From positions 290,051 through 354,050 of the forward strand of contig JAHHGX010000031.1 in NCBI GenBank assembly GCA_019359675.1: a stretch of 64,000 nt of DNA, read 5' to 3'. Origin of the DNA: Calothrix sp. FI2-JRJ7. GTDB taxonomy: Bacteria > Cyanobacteriota > Cyanobacteriia > Cyanobacteriales > Nostocaceae. This document shows positions 26,103 through 35,449 of the stretch, piece by piece (the stretch's first letter is position 1; every line of letters begins with the position of its first letter). Position numbers and translations under genes: made by a program. The notes under the pieces are model-generated. The model saw only the letters and a list, made by a program, of their open reading frames with translations. It did not search any database and was not told the origin of the DNA.

Positions 26103-26553
26103 GGCTCCTTAATTGCCATCGATATTGGTCTTGATATAATACGTCAACAGTGCCAACATTTTAATCAATGGTTACTACGTCTTGAAAGCATAAGGTCATA
26201 GACGTATTAGAGGCGCCAAAAATATTTTCAGAAAGGAAATTATCTAAATTCTCATCTATAGTGCGCGATAAATTCCAGCTTGCTAAAAGAGTTTTTGTGT
26301 CAGCTATTAGCGCTCCTGCTTTAATAATTTTACTTTATAAATATAAGATTGATCTGGCATTAGTTTTAATATCACTGCTGTTATAATATATACCTAAAAA
26401 ATCAAATAATTAAACATGGCTTACAACCTTGACTAAGTATATAAAATAAAATTTTACTCGCATTAGTTGACAAATTTAAATTAAAATCGAATTAGCGCAA
26501 AAGCGAAGCTCGCGTGTTCAGAAAAGGCGCCAAAGCTAAAAGATAAATGCTGC
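26103..26553. other. Gene-poor spacer in the decayed region
   Basis: ~450 bases with no supported gene, AT-rich, and two GGCGCC sites. A GCGAAGCTCGCG-like string near 26500 resembles GCGAAGCGCGCG at ~2730. Confidence 0.4.
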
Positions 26554-27567
26554 ATGATTACCCTTGAAAACCTTGAAAAATGGCTGAATGCACCCGCAGA
26601 AACAGAATTCCTAGAATTCAAAGAAGCCAAGCAACAGTACGATACAACTAAATTGTTGCGCTACTGTGTGGCTTTAGCCAACGAAGGTGGTGGATATCTG
26701 GTTTTGGGCGTAACCGATAAGCCCCCGCGTCGGGTCGTAGGTTCGCAAGCTTTTCCATCTGTAACTTCCCTCAACGACATTAAAGCTCGCATAGTCGAGA
26801 AACTTAGATTTCGAGTAGACGCTACAGAATTGCTGCATCCTGATGGACGAGTGCTGGTTTTTGAAGTGCCAACCCGTCCTGTTGGGCAACCATTATCCTT
26901 TGATGGCGCCTACCTAATGAGAGCAGGAGAAGATTTGGTGCCAATGACACCGGATGTACTCAAGAGGATTTTTGCTGAAGACCAACAAGACTGGTTTTGC
27001 CAAGGTGCCCGCTCTGATGCCAGCCCTGAAGATGTAATCGCCCTTTTGGATACACAAACCTACTTTGAACTACTAAAAATTCCCTATCCAACTAACCGCG
27101 ATGCTGTGCTTGAGAGATTGTCCAAGCAACAGTTAATCAAACAAACAGCACAGGGTTGGACAATCACAAACCTAGCGGCTATTCTTTTAGCAAAAAAACT
27201 GGATGCTTTTTCTCCTGCATTGGCTCGTAAAGCACCCCGTGTAATTATATATGAAGGTATTAACAAGCTACAAACTCGTGATGAAAAGACAGACAATAGA
27301 GGATATGCCGTTGGCTTTGACAGATTAGTAGACCTTGTTCACTCATTAGCACCACAAAATCGTTTTATAGAGGAAGTTGTACGGGAAGAAGTAAAGATGT
27401 TCCCAAAACAAGCTTTAAGAGAGCTTATTGCTAATGCTTTGATACATCAGGATTTTTTAGCAACAGGCACTTCAGTAATGCTTGAGATGTTATTGGCTCT
27501 ATTTTTACATCTTGTTGATGTAAATTTTCATGAAGTTTACTTGCTAAATAATCAAAAGTATTTTTAA
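26554..27567 (+). pseudogene. Truncated AlbA_2/Schlafen-type ATP-binding protein (RecG-like)
   Basis: 337 residues. The N-terminus matches the AlbA_2 DNA/ATP-binding domain (TEFLEFKEAK, ALANEGGGYLVLGVTD, residues ~17-60). The middle matches the ATP-dependent-helicase-like C-terminal region up to ALRELIANALIHQDFLATGT. There homologous sequence normally continues with EIFDDRIEI-type residues for 100 or more positions. Here it breaks after about residue 311 into MLLALFLHLVDVNFH, which is the antisense of another frame. So the 3' end was deleted and replaced. Members of this family occur as regulators and in defence islands. Confidence 0.65.
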
Positions 27568-27661
27568 TAGTCTTTTTGACTTTAGAAATTTTAAAAGTCT
27601 TATCTTTGACAGATAAAACATCATTATCGTTAAAGTTATCGGAATTAAACTTATCTAACAT
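27485..27661 (-). pseudogene. 5' fragment of an unknown gene fused to the AlbA_2 tail
   Basis: From an ATG at 27661 the minus strand encodes ~58 polar residues (MLDKFNSDNFNDNDVLSVKD, then TFKISKVKKTIKNTFDYLAS). It then runs into the antisense of the truncated AlbA_2 gene. It looks like the start of a separate gene cut at about 27485. Family not recognised. Confidence 0.3.
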
Positions 27662-27907
27662 GATAATAATTATTGTAATATGTATTGCTTAATCCCTCCA
27701 ACCATCCAAATCATCGGGGTTAGGAGGATTTTAGAATTAAGAGACATGCATTTACATAACCTCTTAAGAGTAAATCTCTATTATTTTATAAATGTTTATT
27801 TTTCTTTAGGTTCAGTAAAACTACCAGAGATTATACTTTGAGGAGTAGTAAATCAGCTAAAAAATCATTTGCAATATCTCAATTGAAATAAAGAGGTGCT
27901 GAAAAGT

Positions 27908-28519
27908 ATGACTAGCAAGAATATTTTAATGCTTGTGGGCGATTTTGTTGAAGATTATGAGGTAATGGTTCCTTTCCAAGCTTTACAGATGGTTGGGCAC
28001 ACTGTACATGCTGTTTGCCCGAATAAAAAGGCTGGCGAGAAAATACGTACTGCTGTACATGATTTTGAGGGAGACCAAACGTACAGCGAGAAGCCTGGTC
28101 ATAATTTTACCCTTAATGCTACGTTTGATGAAATCCAAGCTGCGAGTTATGATGCTTTGGTTGTTCCTGGTGGACGGGCGCCTGAATATATTCGTTTAAA
28201 TCAAAAAGTTATAGAAGTTACCCGTCATTTTGCCTACGCAAATAAACCTATTGCTGCGATTTGCCACGGTTTACAGTTACTTGTGGCAGCAGATGTACTA
28301 AAAGGCAAAACTTGTACTGCGTATCCGGCTTGTAGCCCAGATGTGAATGGGGCGGGTGGTAAATACGTAGAAATTGCTGTTGATGAGGCTATTGTTGATG
28401 GTAAGTTGGTGACGGCGCCTGCTTGGCCTGCTCATCCGCGTTGGTTAGCTGAGTTTCTTAAGTTGCTTGGTACTAGGGTTGAGCATGTTGAACAAAATTT
28501 AGAGCTAGCAGAAGTTTAG
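27908..28519 (+). CDS. DJ-1/PfpI family protein
   Basis: 203 residues of the class I glutamine-amidotransferase-like fold. The nucleophile elbow Cys lies in [10 protein letters not shown] (~residue 121) and the conserved acidic residue in DFVEDYEV near residue 16. Family members act as glyoxalase/deglycase, chaperone or protease; sequence alone cannot choose. The ATG at 27908 has AGAGG 9-11 bases upstream; an in-frame GTG at 27896 is possible. Stands alone. Confidence 0.85.
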   Translation: MTSKNILMLVGDFVEDYEVMVPFQALQMVGHTVHAVCPNKKAGEKIRTAVHDFEGDQTYSEKPGHNFTLNATFDEIQAASYDALVVPGGRAPEYIRLNQKVIEVTRHFAYANKPIAAICHGLQLLVAADVLKGKTCTAYPACSPDVNGAGGKYVEIAVDEAIVDGKLVTAPAWPAHPRWLAEFLKLLGTRVEHVEQNLELAEV

Positions 28520-28765
28520 ATATTTAGGGGAAGGGCGGGCAATCTTAAGCCCGCTCCACAAGAGAGGGGGAAAAAGATTTGAAAAATACAGAATTAATAT
28601 ATTTACTTTGGTAAATTTTTGTGTAGGCACGCTTTGGTAATACTCAGTATGGTTTACTTAAAGTGTTTTTATTTTTAATTTTTAATTTTTAATTCTGCTT
28701 ATATAGAGTGAAGCTATATTGTATTTATCAATGAGTAAAATCGTTAATAACCACCTTGTAAATGA

Positions 28766-30142
28766 ATGACAGGCAAAAACGTGCCGTTGACGAATGCTTT
28801 TCTGCGGCTAGTGTCTGGTAACGGAGTACCTAGTGGGTCTGAGTCGAATTATGCCCTACTCAAAAATCGAGAGGTAGTAATTGGACGCGACCCTGGTTGT
28901 CAAATTGCTTTGGATGCCATTAAGTTTCGGATGGTATCACGGCGCCATGCGGTTGTTCGTTCCATTTCTCCTTCCCCTGATGGTCGATGCAGTTGGGTGA
29001 TTTGTGACCTTAGTAGTGCTAATGGTACTTACCTTAATGGGCAGCGTCTTGAGGGTTGTCAAGAGTTACATTCTGGGGACCGCATTTCTTTAGCACAGGA
29101 TGGACCCATATTTCAGTTTGAATATGAAAATAATATTCATCAACAAACTGCTGTTAATTCCCCGAACGCTACTTCACTTACCCCCGCAAGCAAATATGAG
29201 GCGCCTACACAAATAGATTCTGTAAGCTTTACACAGTTGTTCCCAATTATCTCAACCGGAAAGGATTTAACTAGCAAAGCTTTTTTAATCCCTGGTATCT
29301 TAACTGTTGTATTTGTAGTGTTAATGTTTGCTACGGTTGGTTCGCCGCAAGCTAATCAAGTTATTGTTGGTACTTATATTGCTTCTGCTGCATATTATTT
29401 TATTTATCGTTTGTGTGGCAAGCACAAACCTTGGTGGATATTACTCGCTTCTGCTTTGGCGACGGCGGTAATTTTAAAAAGCCCTATTTTAGATTTATTT
29501 ATTTATATATTCCGTGTTGTTCTACCAGGTAATTTACCCAGAGAAAATCAGGAAATTACCTTAACTGAATTACTAGTGCGGATGTTTTTCGGCGCCGGGT
29601 TAATGGAGGAATTACTCAAAGCTTTGCCTGTTTTGGGTATATTTTTAATATCAAGAACGCTCCCTTCTCCTTGGCGTGAACGCATTGGTGTTTCTGAACC
29701 TCTTGATGGTATTCTACTTGGCACTGCTTCGGCGGTTGGGTTTACTCTGTTGGAAACACTTGGTCAATATGTACCACAAATTACATTAAGTGTTGCACAA
29801 CAATCGGGCGCCGATGCTGGACAGTTGGTAGGGTTACAGCTTTTAATTCCCCGAATATTAGGATTAGTCGCTGGTCATATGGCTTATAGCGGTTATTTAG
29901 GATATTTCATTGGTTTGGCTGTTCTTAAACCAAGTAGGGGGGTACGAATTTTAATTGTGGGTTACTTAACTGCGGCCGCGCTTCATGCTTTGTGGAATGC
30001 TTCTGGAGCTATTAATGCTTTGTTACTAGTTGTTGTTGGTGTAATTTCATACGCATTTTTGATGGCTGCTATTCTTAAAGCACGCGCTCTTTCTCCAAAC
30101 CGTTCACAAAATTTTGCTACACGTTTTTTAGAAAAAAAATAA
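28766..30142 (+). CDS. FHA-domain PrsW-type intramembrane protease
   Basis: 458 residues. Residues ~20-120 form an FHA phosphothreonine-binding domain (VVIGRDPGCQI, VSRRHAVV, SSANGTYLNG). From ~165 there are eight or so membrane helices with PrsW motifs: FGAGLMEELLKALPV (EExxK), LDGILLGTASAVGFTLLET, GHMAYSGYLGYFIG and ALHALWN. PrsW proteins are membrane glutamic peptidases that cleave membrane-bound regulators such as anti-sigma factors. The FHA suggests targeting by a phosphorylated partner. It faces the PP2C/CHAT-FHA group and ends at a strong terminator. Confidence 0.88.
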   Translation: MTGKNVPLTNAFLRLVSGNGVPSGSESNYALLKNREVVIGRDPGCQIALDAIKFRMVSRRHAVVRSISPSPDGRCSWVICDLSSANGTYLNGQRLEGCQELHSGDRISLAQDGPIFQFEYENNIHQQTAVNSPNATSLTPASKYEAPTQIDSVSFTQLFPIISTGKDLTSKAFLIPGILTVVFVVLMFATVGSPQANQVIVGTYIASAAYYFIYRLCGKHKPWWILLASALATAVILKSPILDLFIYIFRVVLPGNLPRENQEITLTELLVRMFFGAGLMEELLKALPVLGIFLISRTLPSPWRERIGVSEPLDGILLGTASAVGFTLLETLGQYVPQITLSVAQQSGADAGQLVGLQLLIPRILGLVAGHMAYSGYLGYFIGLAVLKPSRGVRILIVGYLTAAALHALWNASGAINALLLVVVGVISYAFLMAAILKARALSPNRSQNFATRFLEKK

Positions 30143-30174
30143 AAAAGCAACTGGGTTTTCCCCAGTTGCTTTTT
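30143..30174. terminator. Rho-independent terminator after FHA-PrsW
   Basis: 13-bp stem AAAAGCAACTGGG / CCCAGTTGCTTTT with a 5-base loop immediately after the stop codon, with T-rich 3' side. The flanking A-run lets it work on both strands. Confidence 0.88.
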
Positions 30175-30356
30175 ACTTTAATATTCATATGACTCACTCA
30201 TAACCTGAATTGCATTACTTCACTGTTTTGTTTTCACTTTAATTCTATCTTTTGATAGATGGTTGTTACAGCGCAAGAGTCTATAGTTAGATTTAAAATA
30301 GTGAAATGGTCTTTTGATACTAAAGTGCGTTTTATCACATCTTTTTTACCTTGCAC

Positions 30357-31001
30357 TTAGTCTATTACTTGAGAATTTTTGAGTTGTTGGAGTGCGTAGT
30401 AAGCTACTGCTACACTCACCCGTGCTTGCTCGATTTCTGATAAATTATTCCAGTCGTGTCCACCCACTTTTTTAAGTGTTGATTCTAATGTAGTTGCTTC
30501 ACTACGCATTGCATACGCATATGGACGCGCTAGTACTGATAAATCATCGGCGCCTAAAGCGGGCACTACAGATGCGGCAATTTCTACTAATTGATCTGCT
30601 ATTGACATTGGCGAATTAAATAAATCACTTGCTTTCTGTGCTATCTTCTCTATCCATTCGTGAGGAATCCGGGAAGAAATCGCTGATTGTAAACTTTCTT
30701 TAAGTTTTGATATTGATACTACAGTTGTGCTACATTGAGATTGCAAGGTTGGTGTGTTAGACCACAAAGTATCAAGATGGCTGTAAAAAGCTTCTTGGCG
30801 CCCGTTTCCATCAACTTCGAGAAGTTCATCAATGGCAAAATGCGCGTCACATTGATGAAAGAAATGTTCTGATTCGGGTGATGCTGGGTTCCAGGGATAT
30901 GTTGCCTCGTCGGTTTCGAGTAATGCTTCGAGCAACTCTAGGTGAATTGCAGATGGTTGGAACTCTGAACTGTTAAGTGCGTCGTTTTTTGTGTGAGTCA
31001 T
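30357..31001 (-). CDS. Hypothetical acidic protein downstream of CHAT-FHA gene
   Basis: 214 residues, acidic and mostly helical, without membrane segments or recognised motifs. The N-terminal half is rich in Glu/Asp (LELLEALLETDEATYPWNPA). The C-terminal half has Ala-rich helices (VSVAVAYYALQQLK). The ATG at 31001 is preferred because AAGGAAAG lies ~8 bases upstream; a longer frame from 31046 lacks such a site. It lies 218 bases after the CHAT-FHA gene on the same strand and may belong to that group. Confidence 0.6.
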   Translation of the reverse strand: MTHTKNDALNSSEFQPSAIHLELLEALLETDEATYPWNPASPESEHFFHQCDAHFAIDELLEVDGNGRQEAFYSHLDTLWSNTPTLQSQCSTTVVSISKLKESLQSAISSRIPHEWIEKIAQKASDLFNSPMSIADQLVEIAASVVPALGADDLSVLARPYAYAMRSEATTLESTLKKVGGHDWNNLSEIEQARVSVAVAYYALQQLKNSQVID

Positions 31002-31219
31002 TTCCAGGCTTTCCTTATTGGATGGTTTAATTTGTTTGTGTACCAAGAGCTACAGCATAAGCGCGAGCGTTTCCGCAAAACGAATAAAATGATCGCGTAT
31101 TGTTTTTGTGTGATACAAAATATTTAAGTGATACTCACAGAATAATACGTTGAAATAATATCTTTTAAATAAAAATCTAATTATGTCAAGAGTAATCTCA
31201 TGGATTTTTGACAAACTGT

Positions 31220-32815
31220 CTATGAGTTTTCAATCATAAACTCCCAAATGTCTCCACGGCTACTGCCAAATTTTAATTGCGTTCCTGACCTTAGTGGTAC
31301 TTCTTCATGATGAATTCGTTGCCATGCTCCAGACTGATATATTAAAGTACCTGCTGTTGAATCATCACGTAAGTAGTAGCTTTGCTCTAACTTTGTGTCA
31401 ATAAAACTATCTCGACAAATAATTTGAGCATGTTGCCTAGAAACTGATAAATCTGGAATGATAATGTTGTTATCTGTGGTGCGACCAATACGGGTGATGG
31501 GAGTTGGAAGTAGTTGTTTGGTTCCATCTGTAAGTAGTCGCAATGAAGCAGCAGGGAATGTTTTTCTAAATTCTGGTAGAGAAGTCGGTAATTCGGTAAT
31601 GCTCTCATCCAAGCTGCGAATTAATTGCCCGTCGAACTCTGGATGTAAATAAAGAACGGGTAGTGTCCAACCGGGTTGGTTAAATTTATATAAAGATAGT
31701 AGTTTTTGCCTAGCATCGGCTACCGCTTCATCAATAGCTCGACGTGAACGCAGTGCTTCTGAGAAAGCTTGAATAAAGCTAAGACTTTCACGGTCGGCAA
31801 TGACGTCGCGCATTCCCAGTACTGCTGGTACGCCATGTCGTATTAATACTTCTGCCAAGCTGCTGTAAGGTATTGGTTGATGATTAACTGCCAAAGGTTG
31901 GGCGCCCCAACACGAATTAAAAACAGCTAATTTTACACCTGTGCGCGTTAATACCTGAGCCAACTCAATGCCGTTGAGTGTAGCTTTGGGGTGTAGATTT
32001 AATATGCCGCCATCGGGTCCACGCAAGCCATGACCAGCATAAAAAAGGACATTATATGCCCGCGTTTCTAATGCCGCGATTAATTCTTCAGGGGTAGGAC
32101 GAATTAGTTTAGTAACGATACATGGAGCGTAACCACGTGAGTTGCTGCCACTGGCAGTACCTTGTGTTAAGGTTCGCTTTAAAAGTTCAGCTTCAGTTTC
32201 GAGTTGGAGATTTTCGTCATCGCCAAGGACAAGCAACACATTCAACCCAGCATCGCTACGTAAAGATGGTAATTTGTCAACGTCGCTGGTGGTACGGCTA
32301 AATATGACGTTTTGACTTAGAGAAATTGCAGCTTGACCGGGACGCTGCATTATTTCCCAAGGTACCGATACCAAATAAGGGTCGCGTATTTCTAGACGCA
32401 GACGGAGACTTTTTTCTTGTCCTGCTGCGATTCCTCGACTGTGTTCTAGGCTATTTAAAATTGGCCCATCGAATACCCATTGCCATAAACAGTTACCAAA
32501 GTACTGCATTAGCCGCCCAGCGTAATTAGTTGGTTGCCCTGTGGCGGGTTGGGGTAATTCGATTGGTAAGGAGTAAGAAGTTTGAATTTTATCAGATTCG
32601 TTGGCGTTGGGAGATACATCGAGGTTGCTGTGACCTGCAAACAATTGTTGCCATTCCTGCCATACTTGTGTCAGGTTGGGTGTCCAAACGCAATCGTGAA
32701 AAACGTGCCCACTGGAGTAAGGAGCGCGCACCACCCAAATAGCGAAATTGTTGGTGCCAGCATGAACTAGACGGGCTATCGCCAGGTTTAAGGATGGCAT
32801 GGTTTCAAGGGGCAT
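31220..32815 (-). CDS. CHAT caspase-like protease with C-terminal FHA domain
   Basis: 531 residues. The CHAT domain (residues ~90-390) has the catalytic His in LFYAGHGLRGPDGG and Cys in VFNSCWGAQP; WEIMQRPGQAAISLSQNVIF is also family-typical. Residues ~420-525 form an FHA domain (RIGRTTDNNIIIPDLSVSRQ, LRDDSTAGTLIY). CHAT proteases are caspase relatives used in bacterial death or defence pathways. The FHA suggests recruitment to threonine-phosphorylated targets. It lies 85 bases after the PP2C gene and is likely co-transcribed. An internal ATG at residue 6 (MPSLNLAIARL) is an alternative start. Confidence 0.88.
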   Translation of the reverse strand: MPLETMPSLNLAIARLVHAGTNNFAIWVVRAPYSSGHVFHDCVWTPNLTQVWQEWQQLFAGHSNLDVSPNANESDKIQTSYSLPIELPQPATGQPTNYAGRLMQYFGNCLWQWVFDGPILNSLEHSRGIAAGQEKSLRLRLEIRDPYLVSVPWEIMQRPGQAAISLSQNVIFSRTTSDVDKLPSLRSDAGLNVLLVLGDDENLQLETEAELLKRTLTQGTASGSNSRGYAPCIVTKLIRPTPEELIAALETRAYNVLFYAGHGLRGPDGGILNLHPKATLNGIELAQVLTRTGVKLAVFNSCWGAQPLAVNHQPIPYSSLAEVLIRHGVPAVLGMRDVIADRESLSFIQAFSEALRSRRAIDEAVADARQKLLSLYKFNQPGWTLPVLYLHPEFDGQLIRSLDESITELPTSLPEFRKTFPAASLRLLTDGTKQLLPTPITRIGRTTDNNIIIPDLSVSRQHAQIICRDSFIDTKLEQSYYLRDDSTAGTLIYQSGAWQRIHHEEVPLRSGTQLKFGSSRGDIWEFMIENS

Positions 32816-32900
32816 TCTTTTGGGACTATCTCTTTATAGTTTTAACCGAATTCACCATAAAAATATTTTAGGTTTGCTACTAGTTTATCTGACGGAGTGG

Positions 32901-35201
32901 CTATAAATTGCGTGGACGAAGACGTTCTGTCTTCGATGGAGATTTTTCTATATTGCCGCTCGAAGATTCTTTGAGTATTGCATCACATGGAGAATTAACG
33001 TTTTTCTCTGGTTGAGATATTGAGACGTTCTTGTTTGGCTCAAGTTTTTCTCTTTTAACCCAAATTTCTTCACGTTGTATAATTGGCGCTTTTTTTTGTG
33101 CAACTGGGGGTGCTTCTGCAACTTGAGTGGGAACTTGACAAACCAGCAAATGCATTAAGTCGCTTTTGGAGGCGCCTGTTGTTGATTTTGAGTCTATAAC
33201 CACTAAAGTTGTATTCTGTGGAATACTACCAGCTACTTCATATTCACTATTGCGACTAAATTCAATTGGGGATATGACGCTAATTAACGAACCTTTGGGA
33301 GGTGCGACTCTTTCTACTGAAGTTGGAGATGTTGCAACTGGTGGTGATGTTGATGTCGTCCCAATTGGCTGAATTTGACGAGAAAGTATTTGTTGTATTA
33401 ATAGCCCAATTAAACCTCCCACTGTCACCACAGACAACAGTGCTATTAGATGTAAAGGTATCGGTTTCTTTGCCTGGGCTGTATCAGGTATTACTTGTGT
33501 TCTGTGTCCTGAAACCAAATTAGTCGGCGCACTGGTGGTAGAATAGCTGCCGGACTTATAATTCGTGGATAAATCAGCGATATTTGGAATCTGTATTTTT
33601 TCTGGTTCTGTGTATTTTATTTGATACTGAACCAGTGCAATTGTGACGTTATCGTGTCCATTTTGCTTATTCGCTATTTCGATTAAATTATTAACTGCTT
33701 CTGTAATGTCTACACCGTTGGTCAAAATCGGTAATATTTCTGTCTCCCAATATTGTTCAACTCTATCAAAGTCGCTCAAACCGTCCGAACATAACAAAAA
33801 CACACAGTCTTCATCTAACACAAACCTTTGAGCTGTTGGATGCAGCGAGTTACTGCTACCCATTCCCAAAGCTTGCACTAAAGAACCACTGGCGCCTTGC
33901 ATAACGGCATCGCGGTAAACTGCATATCCGAGCCGCACTTCTCGTGATGCCACATCATCATCAAGGGTGACTTGGTAGCATCCTTTGCGTGTAATTAAGT
34001 ACGCACGGCTATCACCTACATGAGTAATATACATTTCGTGGGCAATAGGTAACGCCATTACCAACGTCGTGCCCATCCGCTGGCGCCCTTGTCTACCCTC
34101 GCTATCATTTCGCACAGCTATTTTATCGTTTGCTGCCGCCACCGCTTTTTCTAAGTCAGCTAGTAAAACTGTTGGGTCGATACGGTCACGAGGAACTGAT
34201 GCTAACTGACTAACTTGCTGTTGAATTACATCTATGGCAATATTCGAGGCAACATTACCACCCTCATGTCCACCAATACCATCACAAACAATTGCTAAAG
34301 CTTTTTGTGATGGTGGCTTGCTAATTATGTTGCCTGCCGCTGGATAACATGCATCTTCATTCCTCTGACGGCTTGGCCCTGTATCAGTGTTTGTAACTAT
34401 TTTTACTGAATACTGAGACATATCCCCACTTGCGGCGCTAAGTGAGATTAGTCCTTGGTCTAAAACAGCAACTAACTGCTCACCAGAATAAATTTCACCC
34501 GATATTAAAGCATCACAAACTTGAGTAAAAAATTCTTTGATGGCACTTTTTGTGTTTGGCAGTAAACTCACGCGCCAAAAATCACCTAATTGCGAGATAG
34601 AAGGAGCAACTTCAGGGTCTGAGCGTAATTCTAATACTTTTACTAAACCGCCTTCGGGTCGCAATAATAAAGGGTCTAACAAGCTAGTAGCGACCCCCTC
34701 ACTTGCCAACGGTTGCCAAATATGTGCGATTTGCCACAACCAGTTTAACTGCCGCATTGAGGTTGCTTCACCCCATGCTGAGTCCAACGATTGATGCAAA
34801 TGCACTTCGAGTTCTGTGTTTATATGAAGTGGTGGTTTCTCTAAGAGCAAAATGTTTGAAGGCATCTCCGAATCGCTTTTAGGAATGATTCCATACACTT
34901 GAGGAACGTGTAAGCGGTAAGGAAATAAACGGAGATAGGGTCTTAACTTTTGTAGCGATTCTTGGTCTGGTACCTGTGGGACTAGTCCGGGTCTAGTATC
35001 TAGAACAACAAACTGGCTAATAATTAAATAGCGATCGGCGATGTGGTTGCCCAAGACTCCCAAACTTTTTCCTTCTGTGACTGCCCAAAGATAACGCTTC
35101 GGCAGAGGCGTTGAACACTGTTGACAATAATTGTGCTTAAGCGGATTGGCTGCCTGACAAAGTTCGTTTGGGCAGTGGAGCGTTGCCGCATCTTGTTCCA
35201 T
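32901..35201 (-). CDS. Zinc-ribbon, PP2C-type Ser/Thr phosphatase with C-terminal membrane anchor
   Basis: 766 residues. Four cysteines at 10, 15, 26 and 29 (CPNELC, CQQC) form a zinc ribbon. The middle N-terminal region (~40-270) is undefined, perhaps a degenerate kinase-like fold. Residues ~275-525 are a complete PP2C domain: RNEDAC, CDGIGGHEGG, MGTTLV, HVGDSRAYL, LCSDGLSDF, GHDNVTIAL, with the metal-binding Asp residues all kept. One membrane helix follows at ~577-598 (LHLIALLSVVTVGGLIGLLI), then a Pro/Ser/Thr-rich tail. It dephosphorylates Ser/Thr proteins, plausibly the ligands of the neighbouring FHA domains. Confidence 0.88.
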   Translation of the reverse strand: MEQDAATLHCPNELCQAANPLKHNYCQQCSTPLPKRYLWAVTEGKSLGVLGNHIADRYLIISQFVVLDTRPGLVPQVPDQESLQKLRPYLRLFPYRLHVPQVYGIIPKSDSEMPSNILLLEKPPLHINTELEVHLHQSLDSAWGEATSMRQLNWLWQIAHIWQPLASEGVATSLLDPLLLRPEGGLVKVLELRSDPEVAPSISQLGDFWRVSLLPNTKSAIKEFFTQVCDALISGEIYSGEQLVAVLDQGLISLSAASGDMSQYSVKIVTNTDTGPSRQRNEDACYPAAGNIISKPPSQKALAIVCDGIGGHEGGNVASNIAIDVIQQQVSQLASVPRDRIDPTVLLADLEKAVAAANDKIAVRNDSEGRQGRQRMGTTLVMALPIAHEMYITHVGDSRAYLITRKGCYQVTLDDDVASREVRLGYAVYRDAVMQGASGSLVQALGMGSSNSLHPTAQRFVLDEDCVFLLCSDGLSDFDRVEQYWETEILPILTNGVDITEAVNNLIEIANKQNGHDNVTIALVQYQIKYTEPEKIQIPNIADLSTNYKSGSYSTTSAPTNLVSGHRTQVIPDTAQAKKPIPLHLIALLSVVTVGGLIGLLIQQILSRQIQPIGTTSTSPPVATSPTSVERVAPPKGSLISVISPIEFSRNSEYEVAGSIPQNTTLVVIDSKSTTGASKSDLMHLLVCQVPTQVAEAPPVAQKKAPIIQREEIWVKREKLEPNKNVSISQPEKNVNSPCDAILKESSSGNIEKSPSKTERLRPRNL

Positions 35202-35449
35202 AGTTTTCTTCGACCGATCGGCTTACCTTAGCAATTTTAATCAAAACAATAAACAGCGGCACCCTATACCGCGCATGGTTTTTTTAATATATATCAACCA
35301 TTGACTTTCGTTTACATGAATCTGGTTACAAATTATGTATAACACAGTCACAATCAGGTTTTTTGACGATTAGACAGTAAAAAATTAAGAAACTATTGTT
35401 ATAGTTTATAAGAACACGAGCAATAAGAAGCTTAATTTAAACCAAAAAA

